Positions 53,906 to 63,182 of a stretch of DNA of 64,000 bases are shown here, piece by piece. The stretch spans positions 434,001 to 498,000 of the forward strand of contig NZ_MUNT01000006.1 in the NCBI RefSeq assembly GCF_002001175.1, written 5' to 3'. The position numbers and the translations under genes were made by a program. The notes beneath the pieces are model-generated. The model saw only the letters and a program-made list of their open reading frames with translations, did no database searches and was not told where the DNA came from. How positions within the stretch are numbered: position 1 is the stretch's first letter; the number at the start of each line of letters is the position of its first letter. This DNA is from Rhodanobacter sp. C03 (GTDB taxonomy: Bacteria > Pseudomonadota > Gammaproteobacteria > Xanthomonadales > Rhodanobacteraceae).

Positions 53906-55663
53906 TCAGGCCGGTTCGATGTGCCGCAGCAGCAGACGCGGTGTTTCGCGGCCCTGCCAGTCGTTGATGGTCAACTCGTAGGCAGCGCGTAGTTGCGGTG
54001 GTGGCGGCTGGCCATGATACGCGTTGAACATCACCGCATCATGCACGCTGCCGTCGCGCGGGTCGCGCAACTGCAGGCGCAGGTGCCGTTCGCCCATCAC
54101 TTTCCAGCTGGCGCATTCGAACAGGTTGTCGAACAGCGGCTCGGGGAACGCCTGTCCCCACGGACCGGCATGACGCAGTTGCCGGGCCAGCGCCAATGAA
54201 GCGGCACCCGGCGGCAATTGGCCGTCGGTATACAGCACAGCCTGCAGCCGCTCGGCGTCGATCAGTTCGCGCGCGATCGCGTCGAACGCCGCCGCAAAGC
54301 GTGGATAGTCGCAGGTCTTGAGACTCAGCCCGGCCGCCATCGCGTGGCCGCCGAAGCGTTCAATCAGGCCGGGAAGGCGCGCGTCGATCGCAGCCAGCGC
54401 ATCACGGATATGGAAGCCGGCAATCGAGCGCGCCGAGCCGCGCAGGTTGTCGGTGTCGTCCTCGCTGGCCGGAGCGAACGCGATCACCGGGCGATGCAGG
54501 CGATCCTTCAGCTTGGAAGCGACCAGGCCGACGATTCCGGCATGCCAGGACGGCTCATACAGCGCCACACCGATCGCGTCGATGTCGGTCATGCCGACCA
54601 CCATCAGCTCGGCCTCGGCCACCATCGACGCCTGCAGGTCGCGACGCTCCAGGTTGATCGCGCCGAGCTGTTCGGCGTAACGGCGAGCCTGTGTCACGTC
54701 GTCAGTGAGCAGGCATTCGACACCAAGGCGCATGTCTTCCAGTCGGCCCGCCGCATTCAGACGCGGCCCGACGGTGAAGCCTAGATCACTGGAGCACAGC
54801 GCCGCCATGCTGCGCTTGCCGGACTCAACCAGCGCCGCGATGCCAGCGCAGGCGCGACCGCTGCGGATGCGTTGCAGCCCGGCCTCGACCAGCACGCGGT
54901 TGTTGAAATCCAGCGGCACCAGATCGGCCACCGTGCCCAGTGCGACCAGGTCGAGCAAGCCGGAAAGATCGGGACGAACGCTCTTTTGAGTAGTGCGGTC
55001 TTGGATGGCCGCTTCTTGACTCTCGCGATCAGGAAGATCGCTGGGATACATCCGCGCACGCAGAGCCAACAACAGGTAGAACATCACGCCCACGCCGGCC
55101 AGCATCTTGCTCGGGAATGGATCGCCAAGCAGGTTCGGATTGACCATCGCATCGCAGGCCGGCAACTGTTCGCCGGGCAGATGATGGTCGGTGATGATCA
55201 CCCGGATACCGCGCGCCTTGGCGGCCGCCACGCCGGCCACACTGGCCACGCCGTTGTCGACGGTGATGATCAGCTGCGGCGTCGGCTGCAGCGATGCGAC
55301 CAGCGCCGGGCTCAACCCATAACCGTGGACGAAACGATTGGGGATGGCATAGCTCACCCGCTTCGCGCCGAGCAGTCGCAAGCCACGCACAGCCACTGCG
55401 GTGCCGGTGGCGCCATCGCAATCGTAGTCGCCGGCGATCAGGATGCTCCAGTCGTCGCGGACGGCTTCAACCAGCAGATCGACGGCCTGCACCATGCCGC
55501 CCAGCAACTGCGGCGACAGCAGCCGGGCCAGTCGGTGTTCAACCTCCGCTGGAGTCAGCACACCGCGGGCGGCGTAAACCTGTTGCAATACCGGATGCAC
55601 CGAGTCGGGCCAGCCACTGGGCACGCCCTTGCTCTCGCGTCGGCGCAGCTGCAACGTGCTCAA
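53906..55663 (-). CDS. recJ: Single-stranded-DNA exonuclease RecJ
   Basis: The 585-residue protein has the DHH phosphoesterase motifs: IAGDYDCDGATGTAVAVRGLR, ITVDNGVAS and ITDHHLPGEQLPACDAMVNPN, then the DHHA1 domain with GFTVGPRLNAAGRL and ERFGGHAMAAGLS. RecJ degrades single-stranded DNA 5' to 3' in recombination and repair. I place the start at TTG 55663: QLRRRES matches the RecJ N-terminus, GGAG lies 7 bases upstream, and TTGA overlaps the stop of the upstream gene, implying translational coupling. Confidence 0.93.
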   Translation of the reverse strand: MSTLQLRRRESKGVPSGWPDSVHPVLQQVYAARGVLTPAEVEHRLARLLSPQLLGGMVQAVDLLVEAVRDDWSILIAGDYDCDGATGTAVAVRGLRLLGAKRVSYAIPNRFVHGYGLSPALVASLQPTPQLIITVDNGVASVAGVAAAKARGIRVIITDHHLPGEQLPACDAMVNPNLLGDPFPSKMLAGVGVMFYLLLALRARMYPSDLPDRESQEAAIQDRTTQKSVRPDLSGLLDLVALGTVADLVPLDFNNRVLVEAGLQRIRSGRACAGIAALVESGKRSMAALCSSDLGFTVGPRLNAAGRLEDMRLGVECLLTDDVTQARRYAEQLGAINLERRDLQASMVAEAELMVVGMTDIDAIGVALYEPSWHAGIVGLVASKLKDRLHRPVIAFAPASEDDTDNLRGSARSIAGFHIRDALAAIDARLPGLIERFGGHAMAAGLSLKTCDYPRFAAAFDAIARELIDAERLQAVLYTDGQLPPGAASLALARQLRHAGPWGQAFPEPLFDNLFECASWKVMGERHLRLQLRDPRDGSVHDAVMFNAYHGQPPPPQLRAAYELTINDWQGRETPRLLLRHIEPA

Positions 55664-56589
55664 CGCCCAGCTCCGCGCCAGATCCGCCAGCGATGCCACG
55701 GCTTGCGCAGCCAGCGTTCGGCACTGGCGAAATGCAGCACACACGACTGACGACCGAGCAACGACTGCAGCGTCGGCCACCAGTGCAATGCGATCTCGCT
55801 CGCCGGCAGATCTTGCAGGTCGATCAGCCAGCCAGCACTGGCGGCAGCCACGCTTTCCGCCGTGCGTGCTTGTTGCACCATATTGGCGCGCCTGGCCAGC
55901 GCGCACAGCAGCAGGTCGTCGCTGATCACACCATGCAGAGAGCTTTTAAGCGGATTCGGCAGGCTGCCGCCGCCCCACAGCCACAGGCTGTTGACCGGTG
56001 CCAGACCGCGGGCACGCCGTTGCGCATTCAATGGATGCTGATGCAGCAGCACCTGGATCTCGTTGAGCAGCACGCGCCAACGCCGCCCTTCCACGCCTTG
56101 CGGCAAATGCTGCGAAAGGTCTTCGCCCAAGGCCTGTTCCGGTGCCGCGAAGCTGGGTAGCGAGGTGTTGGCGGCCAGTTTCAGATGCCAGCGATCCGGC
56201 GTGGAAATTTCCAGCTGGATGCCTGCCTCGGCGAACACCGGTCGCAACGGCGCAGCGAATGCCTGCGCCTCGTCCATGCCTAACTGCAACTGACCGCAGG
56301 CCAACAGCCGCACGCCATTCATGTCGGGCTGCACCCAGGCCGGATCAGCCGACAACCAGCTGGCGCCGGCCGCATCGCCGGCGAGGAACTCGCGCGTGAT
56401 GGCGGCCGCAGGCACGTTGGCATCGATACCCTGGAAATAATCGCCGAGGCCAGCAAGATAACCAGCGCGGCCATCGCTGAGGCGATCGGCACGCGTCAGC
56501 CATTCACGCAGTGGGTGAGCGGGCTCGAAATGCGCCAGCGCAGGCAGCCACAGTTGCAATGATTGCTCCGGCTTCGCGCTCACCGCCAT
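55660..56589 (-). CDS. Phosphoglycerate-mutase-like protein of xanthomonad recJ operon
   Basis: The 309-residue protein resembles the conserved protein found beside recJ in xanthomonads and often labelled phosphoglycerate mutase (2,3-BPG-independent type, regulatory). VNSLWLWGGGSLP near residue 200 is its most distinctive motif. Obvious catalytic metal-binding motifs of the mutase are not apparent, so the activity is doubtful. Its stop overlaps the TTG start of recJ, so it is coupled to it. The start is the ATG at 56589. Confidence 0.7.
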   Translation of the reverse strand: MAVSAKPEQSLQLWLPALAHFEPAHPLREWLTRADRLSDGRAGYLAGLGDYFQGIDANVPAAAITREFLAGDAAGASWLSADPAWVQPDMNGVRLLACGQLQLGMDEAQAFAAPLRPVFAEAGIQLEISTPDRWHLKLAANTSLPSFAAPEQALGEDLSQHLPQGVEGRRWRVLLNEIQVLLHQHPLNAQRRARGLAPVNSLWLWGGGSLPNPLKSSLHGVISDDLLLCALARRANMVQQARTAESVAAASAGWLIDLQDLPASEIALHWWPTLQSLLGRQSCVLHFASAERWLRKPWHRWRIWRGAGR

Positions 56590-56592
56590 CCC

Positions 56593-58515
56593 CTACGCTT
56601 CCAGTTGCTCGTACAGTTCCAGCCACTCCGCTTCCAGCGCTTCCTTCTCGCGGCGCAATTCGGTCTGGCGCTGTCCCAGCCGCATCATTTCCTGGGTCGG
56701 GCCGTTATAGGTAGCCGGATCGGCCAGCAGGACCTCCAGCGCCGCCAGTTCGGTGTCGATCGTGGCGTTGCGGGTTTCGATCCGCTTCACCCGCTGGCGC
56801 GAGGTCTTCTCGTTCTCGCGCTGGGTGGCTGCGTTGCGGCGGCGTTCTTCCGGCGTTTCCTCCGGCACGATCTTGATGGCCACCGGTTTGGCTGCAGCAC
56901 CAGCCTTCGCGGCCTTCTTGTTGGCCGTGCCGCGGGTGCGCAGCCATTTGGCGTAATCGTCGAGATCGCCGTCGAAGCTTTCCACCACGCCGTCGGCAAC
57001 CCGCCAGAAACTGTCGCAGACCATGCCGAGCAGATGGCGGTCATGCGAGACCAGCACCAAGGCACCGTCGAAGTCGGCGAGCGCGTCGGCCAGGGCCTCG
57101 CGCATGTCCAGATCGAGATGATTGGTCGGCTCATCCAGCAGCAGCAGGTTCGGCTTGTCCCATGCGATCAGCGCCAGTGCCAGGCGCGCGCGTTCGCCGC
57201 CGGAGAAACCGTCGACCGATTCGAATGCGCGATCGCCAGCGAAATTCCAGGTGCCGAGGAAGTCGCGCATGACCTGGGTGGCCACGCCGGGCGCCTTGTC
57301 CATCAGGTGATCGAGCGGACTGGCGCCTTCGCGCAGGCTCTCCACTGTGTGCTGGGCGAAGTAGCCGATCTTCAGATCCTTGTGCACCTTGCGCTCGCCG
57401 CTGAACGGATCGAGCTCGCCGACCAGGGTTTTCACCAGGGTGGATTTGCCGGCGCCGTTGGGGCCAAGCAGACCGATCCGCTCGCCGGCTTCCAGACTGA
57501 AGCCGACGTCGCGCAGGACGATGTTGACGCCATCGCCGTCCCGGTTCGGATAGCCGGCCGTGATGTCTTCCAGCTGCAGCATCGAGTCGGGCAACCGTCC
57601 CGGCACCGGAAACTGGAAACTGAAGGGCCGCTCGGCGCGCACGGCCTCGGTGCCGGCCAGCTTCTCCAGCCGCTTCATGCGCGACTGCGCCTGCTTGGCC
57701 TTGCTCGCCTTGGCCTTGAAGCGGTCGACGAAGGACTGCAGATGCGCCCGTTCGGCCTGCTCGCGCTCATGCGAGATCTGCTGCTGGCGCAGCTGTTCGG
57801 CACGCAGGCGCTCGAATGCGCTGTAGTTGCCGGTGTACAGCTTCGCCTTGCCATCGTTGAGGTGCAGCGTGTGGGTGATCACGCCATCAAGGAACTCGCG
57901 GTCATGCGAGATGATCAGCAAGGTGCCCTGGTAGCGGCGCAGCCACTCTTCCAGCCACAGCACGGCGTCGAGATCGAGATGGTTGGTCGGTTCGTCGAGC
58001 AGCAACAGGTCGGACGGACACATCAGCGCGCGAGCCAGGTTCAGGCGCCCGCGCCAGCCGCCGGAGAATTCCTTGACGGCGCGCTCGTGCGTTTCCGGCG
58101 GGAAACCCAGGCCGTGCAGCAGGCGACCGGCACGCGCGCGACCGTCGTAACCGTTCAGCTCCTCGATACGGTGATGTGCTTTCGCCATCGCCTCCATGTC
58201 GCCGCGCTCGCCGGCATCGGCCTCGTCGCGCATCGCGGCGGCCAGTTCCTCGTCACCGCCCAGCACGTAGTCGATTGCAGCGTCCGGCAGCGCCGGGGTT
58301 TCCTGCGCCACCGAGGCCAGCCGCAACTTGCCTGGCATGTCCAGCTCGCCGGCATCGCTCTCCAGCTTGCCCTGCAGGGCAGCAAACAGGCTGGATTTGC
58401 CGCAGCCGTTGCGGCCGATCACGCCCAGTCGCCAGCCACTCTGGATGACCAGGTCGATATCGGAAAGCAGCAGTCGCGTGCCGCGGCGCAGGGCAAAGTG
58501 TCGAAAGGAAATCAT
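56593..58515 (-). CDS. yheS: ABC-F family ATPase (YheS-like)
   Basis: The 640-residue soluble protein has two ABC domains (Walker A GRNGCGKSSLF and GPNGAGKSTLV; signatures FSGGWRGRLNLARALM and FSGGERARLALAL; LLLLDEPTNHLDLD twice) joined by a Lys-rich linker (RFKAKASKAKQAQSRMKRLEKL). A C-terminal coiled coil (about 570-640) follows. Length and sequence match E. coli YheS. ABC-F proteins act on ribosomes at the E site rather than as transporters; YheS has been linked to ribosome stalling relief. It ends 4 bp before the mutase-like gene starts. Confidence 0.92.
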   Translation of the reverse strand: MISFRHFALRRGTRLLLSDIDLVIQSGWRLGVIGRNGCGKSSLFAALQGKLESDAGELDMPGKLRLASVAQETPALPDAAIDYVLGGDEELAAAMRDEADAGERGDMEAMAKAHHRIEELNGYDGRARAGRLLHGLGFPPETHERAVKEFSGGWRGRLNLARALMCPSDLLLLDEPTNHLDLDAVLWLEEWLRRYQGTLLIISHDREFLDGVITHTLHLNDGKAKLYTGNYSAFERLRAEQLRQQQISHEREQAERAHLQSFVDRFKAKASKAKQAQSRMKRLEKLAGTEAVRAERPFSFQFPVPGRLPDSMLQLEDITAGYPNRDGDGVNIVLRDVGFSLEAGERIGLLGPNGAGKSTLVKTLVGELDPFSGERKVHKDLKIGYFAQHTVESLREGASPLDHLMDKAPGVATQVMRDFLGTWNFAGDRAFESVDGFSGGERARLALALIAWDKPNLLLLDEPTNHLDLDMREALADALADFDGALVLVSHDRHLLGMVCDSFWRVADGVVESFDGDLDDYAKWLRTRGTANKKAAKAGAAAKPVAIKIVPEETPEERRRNAATQRENEKTSRQRVKRIETRNATIDTELAALEVLLADPATYNGPTQEMMRLGQRQTELRREKEALEAEWLELYEQLEA

Positions 58516-58718
58516 GAAAAACAGGTGTCCAGGGCGGGATGCGGTTGCCCGCAGCCGCCCATGATAGCGGTGAAGGCGCTATTCTCGGCGTGTTAGCTGC
58601 GTTAGCCCGTGCAATGCCGAATGCCTATCCCATCGCAATCGGCACCCATCGGCATGGCGCCACCCAAGTAGTTCTGCTACAACGACGCCGCATACAGCCT
58701 TGTCTGGAGAGGGGAGCC

Positions 58719-59072
58719 ATGGTCAAGTTCACGTACAGTTTGCCGATCGTCGCCATGCTGGTCGCTGGCGCCGCCTTTGCCACGCCACAGACAGCCATCG
58801 CGGCTGGTGGCGACAGCCTGCTGATCCATCGCGTGCAGGAAGAAAAGGGCATGAACCTGCCCAGCCGTGGCATGAGCATGGCCCAGGTCGAACGGACCTG
58901 GGGCGCCCCGCAGCGCAAGCTGTCGCCGCGTGGTGGCGACACCCAGAAGCACCCGCAGATCAATCGCTGGGAATACTCGAATTTCATCGTGTATTTCGAA
59001 CATGAGCATGTGATTCACGCAGTGCTCAACACGCCGGCCGGCAACAACACCAACCCGACCGCCGCCAACTGA
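58719..59072 (+). CDS. Small exported protein of unknown function
   Basis: The 117-residue protein has a signal peptide (about 1-22, ending AFA) and a conserved-looking mature part (MNLPSRGMSMAQVERTWGAPQ; HPQINRWEYSNFIVYFEHEHVIHAVL). This pattern of a G-M-S-x-x-x-V-x-x-x-x-G-x-P helix followed by a beta strand resembles small outer-membrane assembly (SmpA/BamE-like) folds, but I am not certain. GAGGGGAG lies just before the ATG at 58719. A strong terminator follows at 59088. Confidence 0.7.
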   Translation: MVKFTYSLPIVAMLVAGAAFATPQTAIAAGGDSLLIHRVQEEKGMNLPSRGMSMAQVERTWGAPQRKLSPRGGDTQKHPQINRWEYSNFIVYFEHEHVIHAVLNTPAGNNTNPTAAN

Positions 59073-59087
59073 TCCCGTTTTCGACGA

Positions 59088-59118
59088 CGCGGCCGGTGGC
59101 GACACCGGCCGCGTTTTT
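59088..59118 (+). terminator. Intrinsic terminator after the small exported protein
   Basis: CGCGGCCGGTG (59088-59098) pairs with CACCGGCCGCG (59103-59113), an 11-bp stem with a GCGA tetraloop, followed by five T. This is a strong Rho-independent terminator between the small exported gene and aguA. Confidence 0.92.
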
Positions 59119-59200
59119 GTGTGTGCGACGATCACCTCGTCGTACAATTCGCAGTCCGGTGCCTTTCCTGGCTCCTCCCCGACTGCACGAGACATCCCGC

Positions 59201-60250
59201 ATGACCGACCCTTCCTTGCGCCTGCCGGCGGAATGGGAACCGCAGGCCGCGGTACTTATTGCCTGGCCGCATGCCGACACCGACTGGGCCGAGCGCCTTG
59301 CCGCGGTGGAAACCACCTATGTGGCGCTGGCGGCGGCAGTAACGCGCTTCCAGCCGCTGATCATCGTGGTGGCTGACGCAGCGCTGCAGGCCCACGTCGA
59401 GGCCCAACTGCTAAGTGCCAAGGTCGACCTCGCCCGCATCCGCTTCGTCGTACTGCCGTACGACGACACCTGGCTGCGCGACTCCGGCCCGATCACCCTG
59501 AAAGTTGGCGATGCTGGCTTCCAGCTCACCGACTTCCGCTTCACCGGCTGGGGCGGCAAGTTCGGCGCCGAGCAGGACGACGCGCTGATCGCCGGGCTGG
59601 TCGACGCCGGCGTATTCGGCCACGCCGCGCACAAGCGCATCGACTGGGCGCTGGAAGGCGGTGGCATCGAAAGCGATGGTGCAGGCACCGTACTCACCAC
59701 CTGGCGCTGCCTGGTGCAGCGTCATCCCGAACAGTCGCGCGAGGAGATGAGTGCGATCCTGCGTGACAGCCTGCACGCCGCGCGCGTGCTGTGGCTGGAT
59801 TACGGCTACCTCGAAGGCGACGATACCGACGCACATATCGACACCCTGGCGCGCTTCGCGCCGGGCGAGCGCATCGTGTTCCAGGCCTGCAACGACAGCA
59901 GCGACCCGCATCACGACGAGCTGCAGCGGATGGGCGCCGAACTGGCCGCCTTGCGCACCGTCGACGGCCGCCCATACGAGCTATACCCGTTGCCGTGGGC
60001 GAAACCGATCCTTGATAAAGACGGCCTCGACGAAGGCCGCCGGCTTGCAGCTTCCTACGCGAACTACCTGATCGTCAACGGCGCCGTGCTGGTGCCAGCC
60101 TATGGCGACCCGGCCGATGACGAGGCCGCACGCATCATCGGAACGGCCCATCCGGGCCGCGAGATCGTGCAGGTGCCCTGCCGTCCGCTGATCTGGCAGA
60201 ACGGCAGCCTGCACTGCATCACCATGCAGTTGCCGGCCGGTCTGGCCTGA
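59201..60250 (+). CDS. aguA: Agmatine deiminase
   Basis: The 349-residue enzyme has the agmatine/peptidyl-arginine deiminase fold: AAVLIAWPHADTDW, DDTWLRDSGPI with active-site acid residues, FRFTGWGGKFG, EGGGIESDGAGTVLTT, and the catalytic Cys in NGSLHCITMQLP at the C-terminus. It converts agmatine to N-carbamoylputrescine and ammonia. AguB, the next gene, hydrolyses that product to putrescine. The start is the ATG at 59201. Confidence 0.93.
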   Translation: MTDPSLRLPAEWEPQAAVLIAWPHADTDWAERLAAVETTYVALAAAVTRFQPLIIVVADAALQAHVEAQLLSAKVDLARIRFVVLPYDDTWLRDSGPITLKVGDAGFQLTDFRFTGWGGKFGAEQDDALIAGLVDAGVFGHAAHKRIDWALEGGGIESDGAGTVLTTWRCLVQRHPEQSREEMSAILRDSLHAARVLWLDYGYLEGDDTDAHIDTLARFAPGERIVFQACNDSSDPHHDELQRMGAELAALRTVDGRPYELYPLPWAKPILDKDGLDEGRRLAASYANYLIVNGAVLVPAYGDPADDEAARIIGTAHPGREIVQVPCRPLIWQNGSLHCITMQLPAGLA

Positions 60251-60316
60251 GTTTTATCGGCATCCGCTAAACTCCGCGGGTTGCCCGTACGAACCGTCAA
60301 GTCAGGATCGAAACCG

Positions 60317-61207
60317 ATGACCCGCAAGACCCTCAAGGTCGCCCTGCTGCAGGAAACCGACCGCGGCAGCCGCGACGCCAACCTCGATGCGATCGAGGCC
60401 GGCCTGCGTGAAGCGGCTGCAGCCGGCGTCGAGCTGGTGCTGTTGCAGGAGCTGCACAACGGTCCGTATTTCTGCCAGCACGAATCGGTCGAGGTTTTCG
60501 ATCAGGCCGAGACGATCCCCGGCCCCGGCACCGCGCGTATCGGCAAGCTGGCCGAAGAACTGAAGCTGGTGGTGGTCGCTTCGCTGTTCGAGAAGCGCGC
60601 CACCGGGCTGTATCACAACACCGCTGTGGTGTTTGATCGCTCGGCCGCGATCGCCGGCAAGTACCGCAAGATGCACATCCCGGACGATCCGGCGTTCTAC
60701 GAGAAGTTCTACTTCACGCCGGGCGATCTCGGTTTCGAACCGATCGATACCTCGGTCGGTCGGCTCGGCGTGCTGGTGTGCTGGGACCAGTGGTATCCGG
60801 AGGCCGCGCGCCTGATGGCGCTGGCCGGCGCCGAACTGCTGCTCTACCCCACCGCGATCGGCTGGGACCCGAACGATGTGCAGGCCGAGAAGGATCGCCA
60901 GCGCGATGCGTGGATCACCGTGCAACGTGGTCACGCAGTAGCCAACGGCCTGCCCTTGCTGTCGTGCAACCGTACCGGCTACGAGGCTGATCCCTCCGGT
61001 GTGGGTGCCGGCATCCAGTTCTGGGGTTCCAGCTTCGTCGCCGGTCCGCAGGGCGAGTTCCTCGCGCAGGCTGGTACTGATGGCCGTGAACTGCTGCTGG
61101 CCGAGGTCGATCTGGCGCGCAGCGAGCACGTGCGGCGGATCTGGCCGTTCCTGCGCGACCGCCGCATCGACGCCTATGCCGACCTGCTCCGGCGTTTTCG
61201 TGACTGA
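60317..61207 (+). CDS. aguB: N-carbamoylputrescine amidase
   Basis: The 296-residue protein is a nitrilase/CN-hydrolase with the catalytic triad in place: Glu in ELVLLQELHNGPYF, Lys in AGKYRKMHIPDD and Cys in LVCWDQWYPEAARLM. It hydrolyses N-carbamoylputrescine to putrescine, CO2 and ammonia, completing the arginine-decarboxylase route of polyamine synthesis with AguA, 66 bp upstream. I chose the ATG at 60317, with an AGGA-like segment upstream. Confidence 0.93.
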   Translation: MTRKTLKVALLQETDRGSRDANLDAIEAGLREAAAAGVELVLLQELHNGPYFCQHESVEVFDQAETIPGPGTARIGKLAEELKLVVVASLFEKRATGLYHNTAVVFDRSAAIAGKYRKMHIPDDPAFYEKFYFTPGDLGFEPIDTSVGRLGVLVCWDQWYPEAARLMALAGAELLLYPTAIGWDPNDVQAEKDRQRDAWITVQRGHAVANGLPLLSCNRTGYEADPSGVGAGIQFWGSSFVAGPQGEFLAQAGTDGRELLLAEVDLARSEHVRRIWPFLRDRRIDAYADLLRRFRD

Positions 61208-61296
61208 CGCCACGCTGGCGCACCACCGCACCGCTTGTTCCGCATGGCCGGCGTCCCCATGCTTGGATTTCCCCTTGAGCCTGGCCTGCTGATCGC

Positions 61297-62529
61297 ATGA
61301 GTGTTCCCGAAACCGACCTTGACCTGTTGCCTGCCTTGCAGGGCCAGCCGATCGAGCGCGTGCAGCGTGACGACGTGGAATATGTGGTGCTGGGCACCGC
61401 GCATGTCTCGCGCAGCAGCGTGGACGCCGTCGAGGCACTGCTGGCACACGAGCATTTCGATGCAGTGGCAATCGAGTTGTGCGACAGCCGCGCGCAGAGC
61501 ATGCGCGATCCCGAAGCTTTCAAGCAGATGGATCTGTTCAAAGTGATCCGCCAGGGCAAGGCCGGCATGGTCGCCGCCAGCCTGGTGCTGTCGACGTTCC
61601 AGAAGCGCCTAGCCGATCAGTCCGGCATCCAGCCCGGCGCCGAGATGAAGGCGGCGATGGATGGCGCTGAACAGCGTGGCCTGCCGGTCTGGCTGATCGA
61701 CCGCGAGGTCGGCACCACACTCAAGCGCGCCTGGCATAGCGTCGGCTTCTGGCAGCGCTTCGGCCTGCTTGGTGGCCTGCTCGCCAGCGTGTTCGAGCGC
61801 GAGCACATCGAACAGGGCGAGATTGAGAAACTGAAACAAGGCGACTTGCTGGAAAGCGCGTTCAGCGAATTCGCCAGCGAATCGCAGCCGTTGTATCAAA
61901 GCCTGATCAGCGAGCGTGACGCGTTCATGGCCGCGCGCCTGCGCGAGGACGCGACACGCTCGGCGACCAGCGAATCGCGACGCGTGCTGGTGGTAATCGG
62001 TGCCGGCCACCTCAAAGGCTTGTGCGAACTGCTACGCACACAGCAGGATGATCCGGCCGCCAAGGTAGCCGAATTGGGTGCCACGCCGCCCAAGGCACGC
62101 TGGCCGAAATGGCTGGCAGTGGGCCTCGTGCTGCTGGTGTTCGGCGCGATCGCCTGGGCGTTCCATCGCAATGCCGCGCTAGGCACCCAGGCACTCATTT
62201 CATGGGTGCTGTTCACCGGTGGCTTCGCCGCACTTGGCGCGGTGGCCGCCGGCGGTCATCCGCTCAGTATCCTCGCGGCATTCATCGCCGCTCCGATCAA
62301 GCCGTTCCGCCCTGGCATCCCCGCCGGCGGTATCAGTGCGATGGCCGAAGCCTGGGTGCGTCGCCCGCGCGTGGGCGACTTCGATACCTTGCGCGACGAC
62401 ATCGTGCACTGGAGCGGCTGGTGGAAAAACCGCGTCGCACGCACACTACTGAACTTCTTCCTGGTCAGCGTAGGCACGATCATCGGCGAGTACAGCGCCG
62501 GCATCCACATCTTCAAGAGCCTGATGTAG
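61297..62529 (+). CDS. TraB/GumN-family (PrgY-like) membrane protein
   Basis: The 410-residue protein has the TraB/GumN domain (about 20-255): VLGTAHVSRSSVDAVEALL, FDAVAIELCDSRAQSM and VVIGAGHLKGLCELL, which supply the conserved Gly-x-x-His and Glu motifs of this family. About four membrane helices follow in the last 140 residues. PrgY and TraB inactivate sex pheromone peptides in Gram-positive bacteria, and eukaryotic TIKI proteins are metalloproteases of this fold; peptide hydrolysis is therefore the best guess. Confidence 0.85.
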   Translation: MSVPETDLDLLPALQGQPIERVQRDDVEYVVLGTAHVSRSSVDAVEALLAHEHFDAVAIELCDSRAQSMRDPEAFKQMDLFKVIRQGKAGMVAASLVLSTFQKRLADQSGIQPGAEMKAAMDGAEQRGLPVWLIDREVGTTLKRAWHSVGFWQRFGLLGGLLASVFEREHIEQGEIEKLKQGDLLESAFSEFASESQPLYQSLISERDAFMAARLREDATRSATSESRRVLVVIGAGHLKGLCELLRTQQDDPAAKVAELGATPPKARWPKWLAVGLVLLVFGAIAWAFHRNAALGTQALISWVLFTGGFAALGAVAAGGHPLSILAAFIAAPIKPFRPGIPAGGISAMAEAWVRRPRVGDFDTLRDDIVHWSGWWKNRVARTLLNFFLVSVGTIIGEYSAGIHIFKSLM

Positions 62530-62615
62530 CACGCGCAGCACGCCGAGCTGAGATTGGCGCGCATGTTACGATTCGCACCGCTTGCAGACCCGCTTGCAAC
62601 GCACTTCAACACCTG

Positions 62616-62702
62616 GCCCGGGTGGCGAAACTGGTATACGCAAGGGACTTAAAATCCCTCGGCCGCAAGGCTATGCGGGTTCGACCCCCGCCCCGGGCAC
62701 CA
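62616..62702 (+). tRNA. tRNA-Leu (anticodon UAA)
   Basis: The 87-base sequence folds as a class II tRNA: acceptor GCCCGGG pairs with CCCGGGC, the anticodon stem AGGGA/TCCCT holds the loop CTTAAAA (anticodon TAA), a long variable arm follows, then the T arm with GTTCGAC. The CCA end is encoded (62700-62702). It reads Leu UUA codons, which are rare in this GC-rich genome. Confidence 0.95.
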
Positions 62703-62819
62703 ACACCTTCGGTACACCCTGCCTCGAATCGACAGGCAAGCAAGCCCATATCCCGATTTACCATAAGATAACGATCGTTTCAGCATGCTCTCCACCTTCC
62801 AACCAACGTGGAGGTCGTC

Positions 62820-63035
62820 ATGGGAATTCTGGATACCTTGGGTGAAGTTGTGGGTGCCGTGGCTGCAGTCGAAGGCGCAGAAAAGCTCGATCCGAACGCT
62901 GGCCTGCTGACCAAGGGCATTGCCGCCGTTGCCGGTTTCAAGGGCGCGGGTGCGCTCGAGTCGCTCGTCGGCAAGAAGGAAGGCGAGACGGAATCGACCG
63001 AAGCCGATGCGCAGGCTCCCGACGCGCAAGCCTGA
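62820..63035 (+). CDS. Small Gly/Ala-rich protein
   Basis: The 71-residue protein starts MGILDTLGEVVGAVAAVEGAEKLD and continues LLTKGIAAVAGFKGAGALESLVG before an acidic, disordered tail. GTGGAGGTC lies just before the ATG at 62820, so translation is likely. No family is recognised. The two amphipathic Gly/Ala-rich segments could associate with membranes. A terminator follows at 63056. Confidence 0.7.
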   Translation: MGILDTLGEVVGAVAAVEGAEKLDPNAGLLTKGIAAVAGFKGAGALESLVGKKEGETESTEADAQAPDAQA

Positions 63036-63055
63036 TACTACGTATCGATTGTCTC

Positions 63056-63092
63056 AGGGCCAGGCGCCTGCCAGCGGCTGGCCCTTTGTTTT
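63056..63092 (+). terminator. Intrinsic terminator after the small Gly/Ala-rich gene
   Basis: AGGGCCAG (63056-63063) pairs with CTGGCCCT (63078-63085), an 8-bp stem around a 14-base loop, followed by TTGTTTT. It ends the 62820 gene. Confidence 0.7.
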
Positions 63093-63182
63093 CTGGCGCA
63101 ACCGATAAGGCGCTGGGGCATGCGTAGCAAGCGAGTTGCCGCACATCAGGACAGTTTCGGTAATTCGGCGTGACTTCGTGCC

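Noticed and set aside
56563-58596. 677-codon plus-strand open frame
   Set aside because: Fully antisense to the ABC-F ATPase gene, with no recognisable domain and no ribosome site.
62616-62702. tRNA-Leu considered as an attachment site for an integrated element
   Set aside because: No integrase gene and no repeat of the tRNA 3' end was seen in the flanking sequence within the window.
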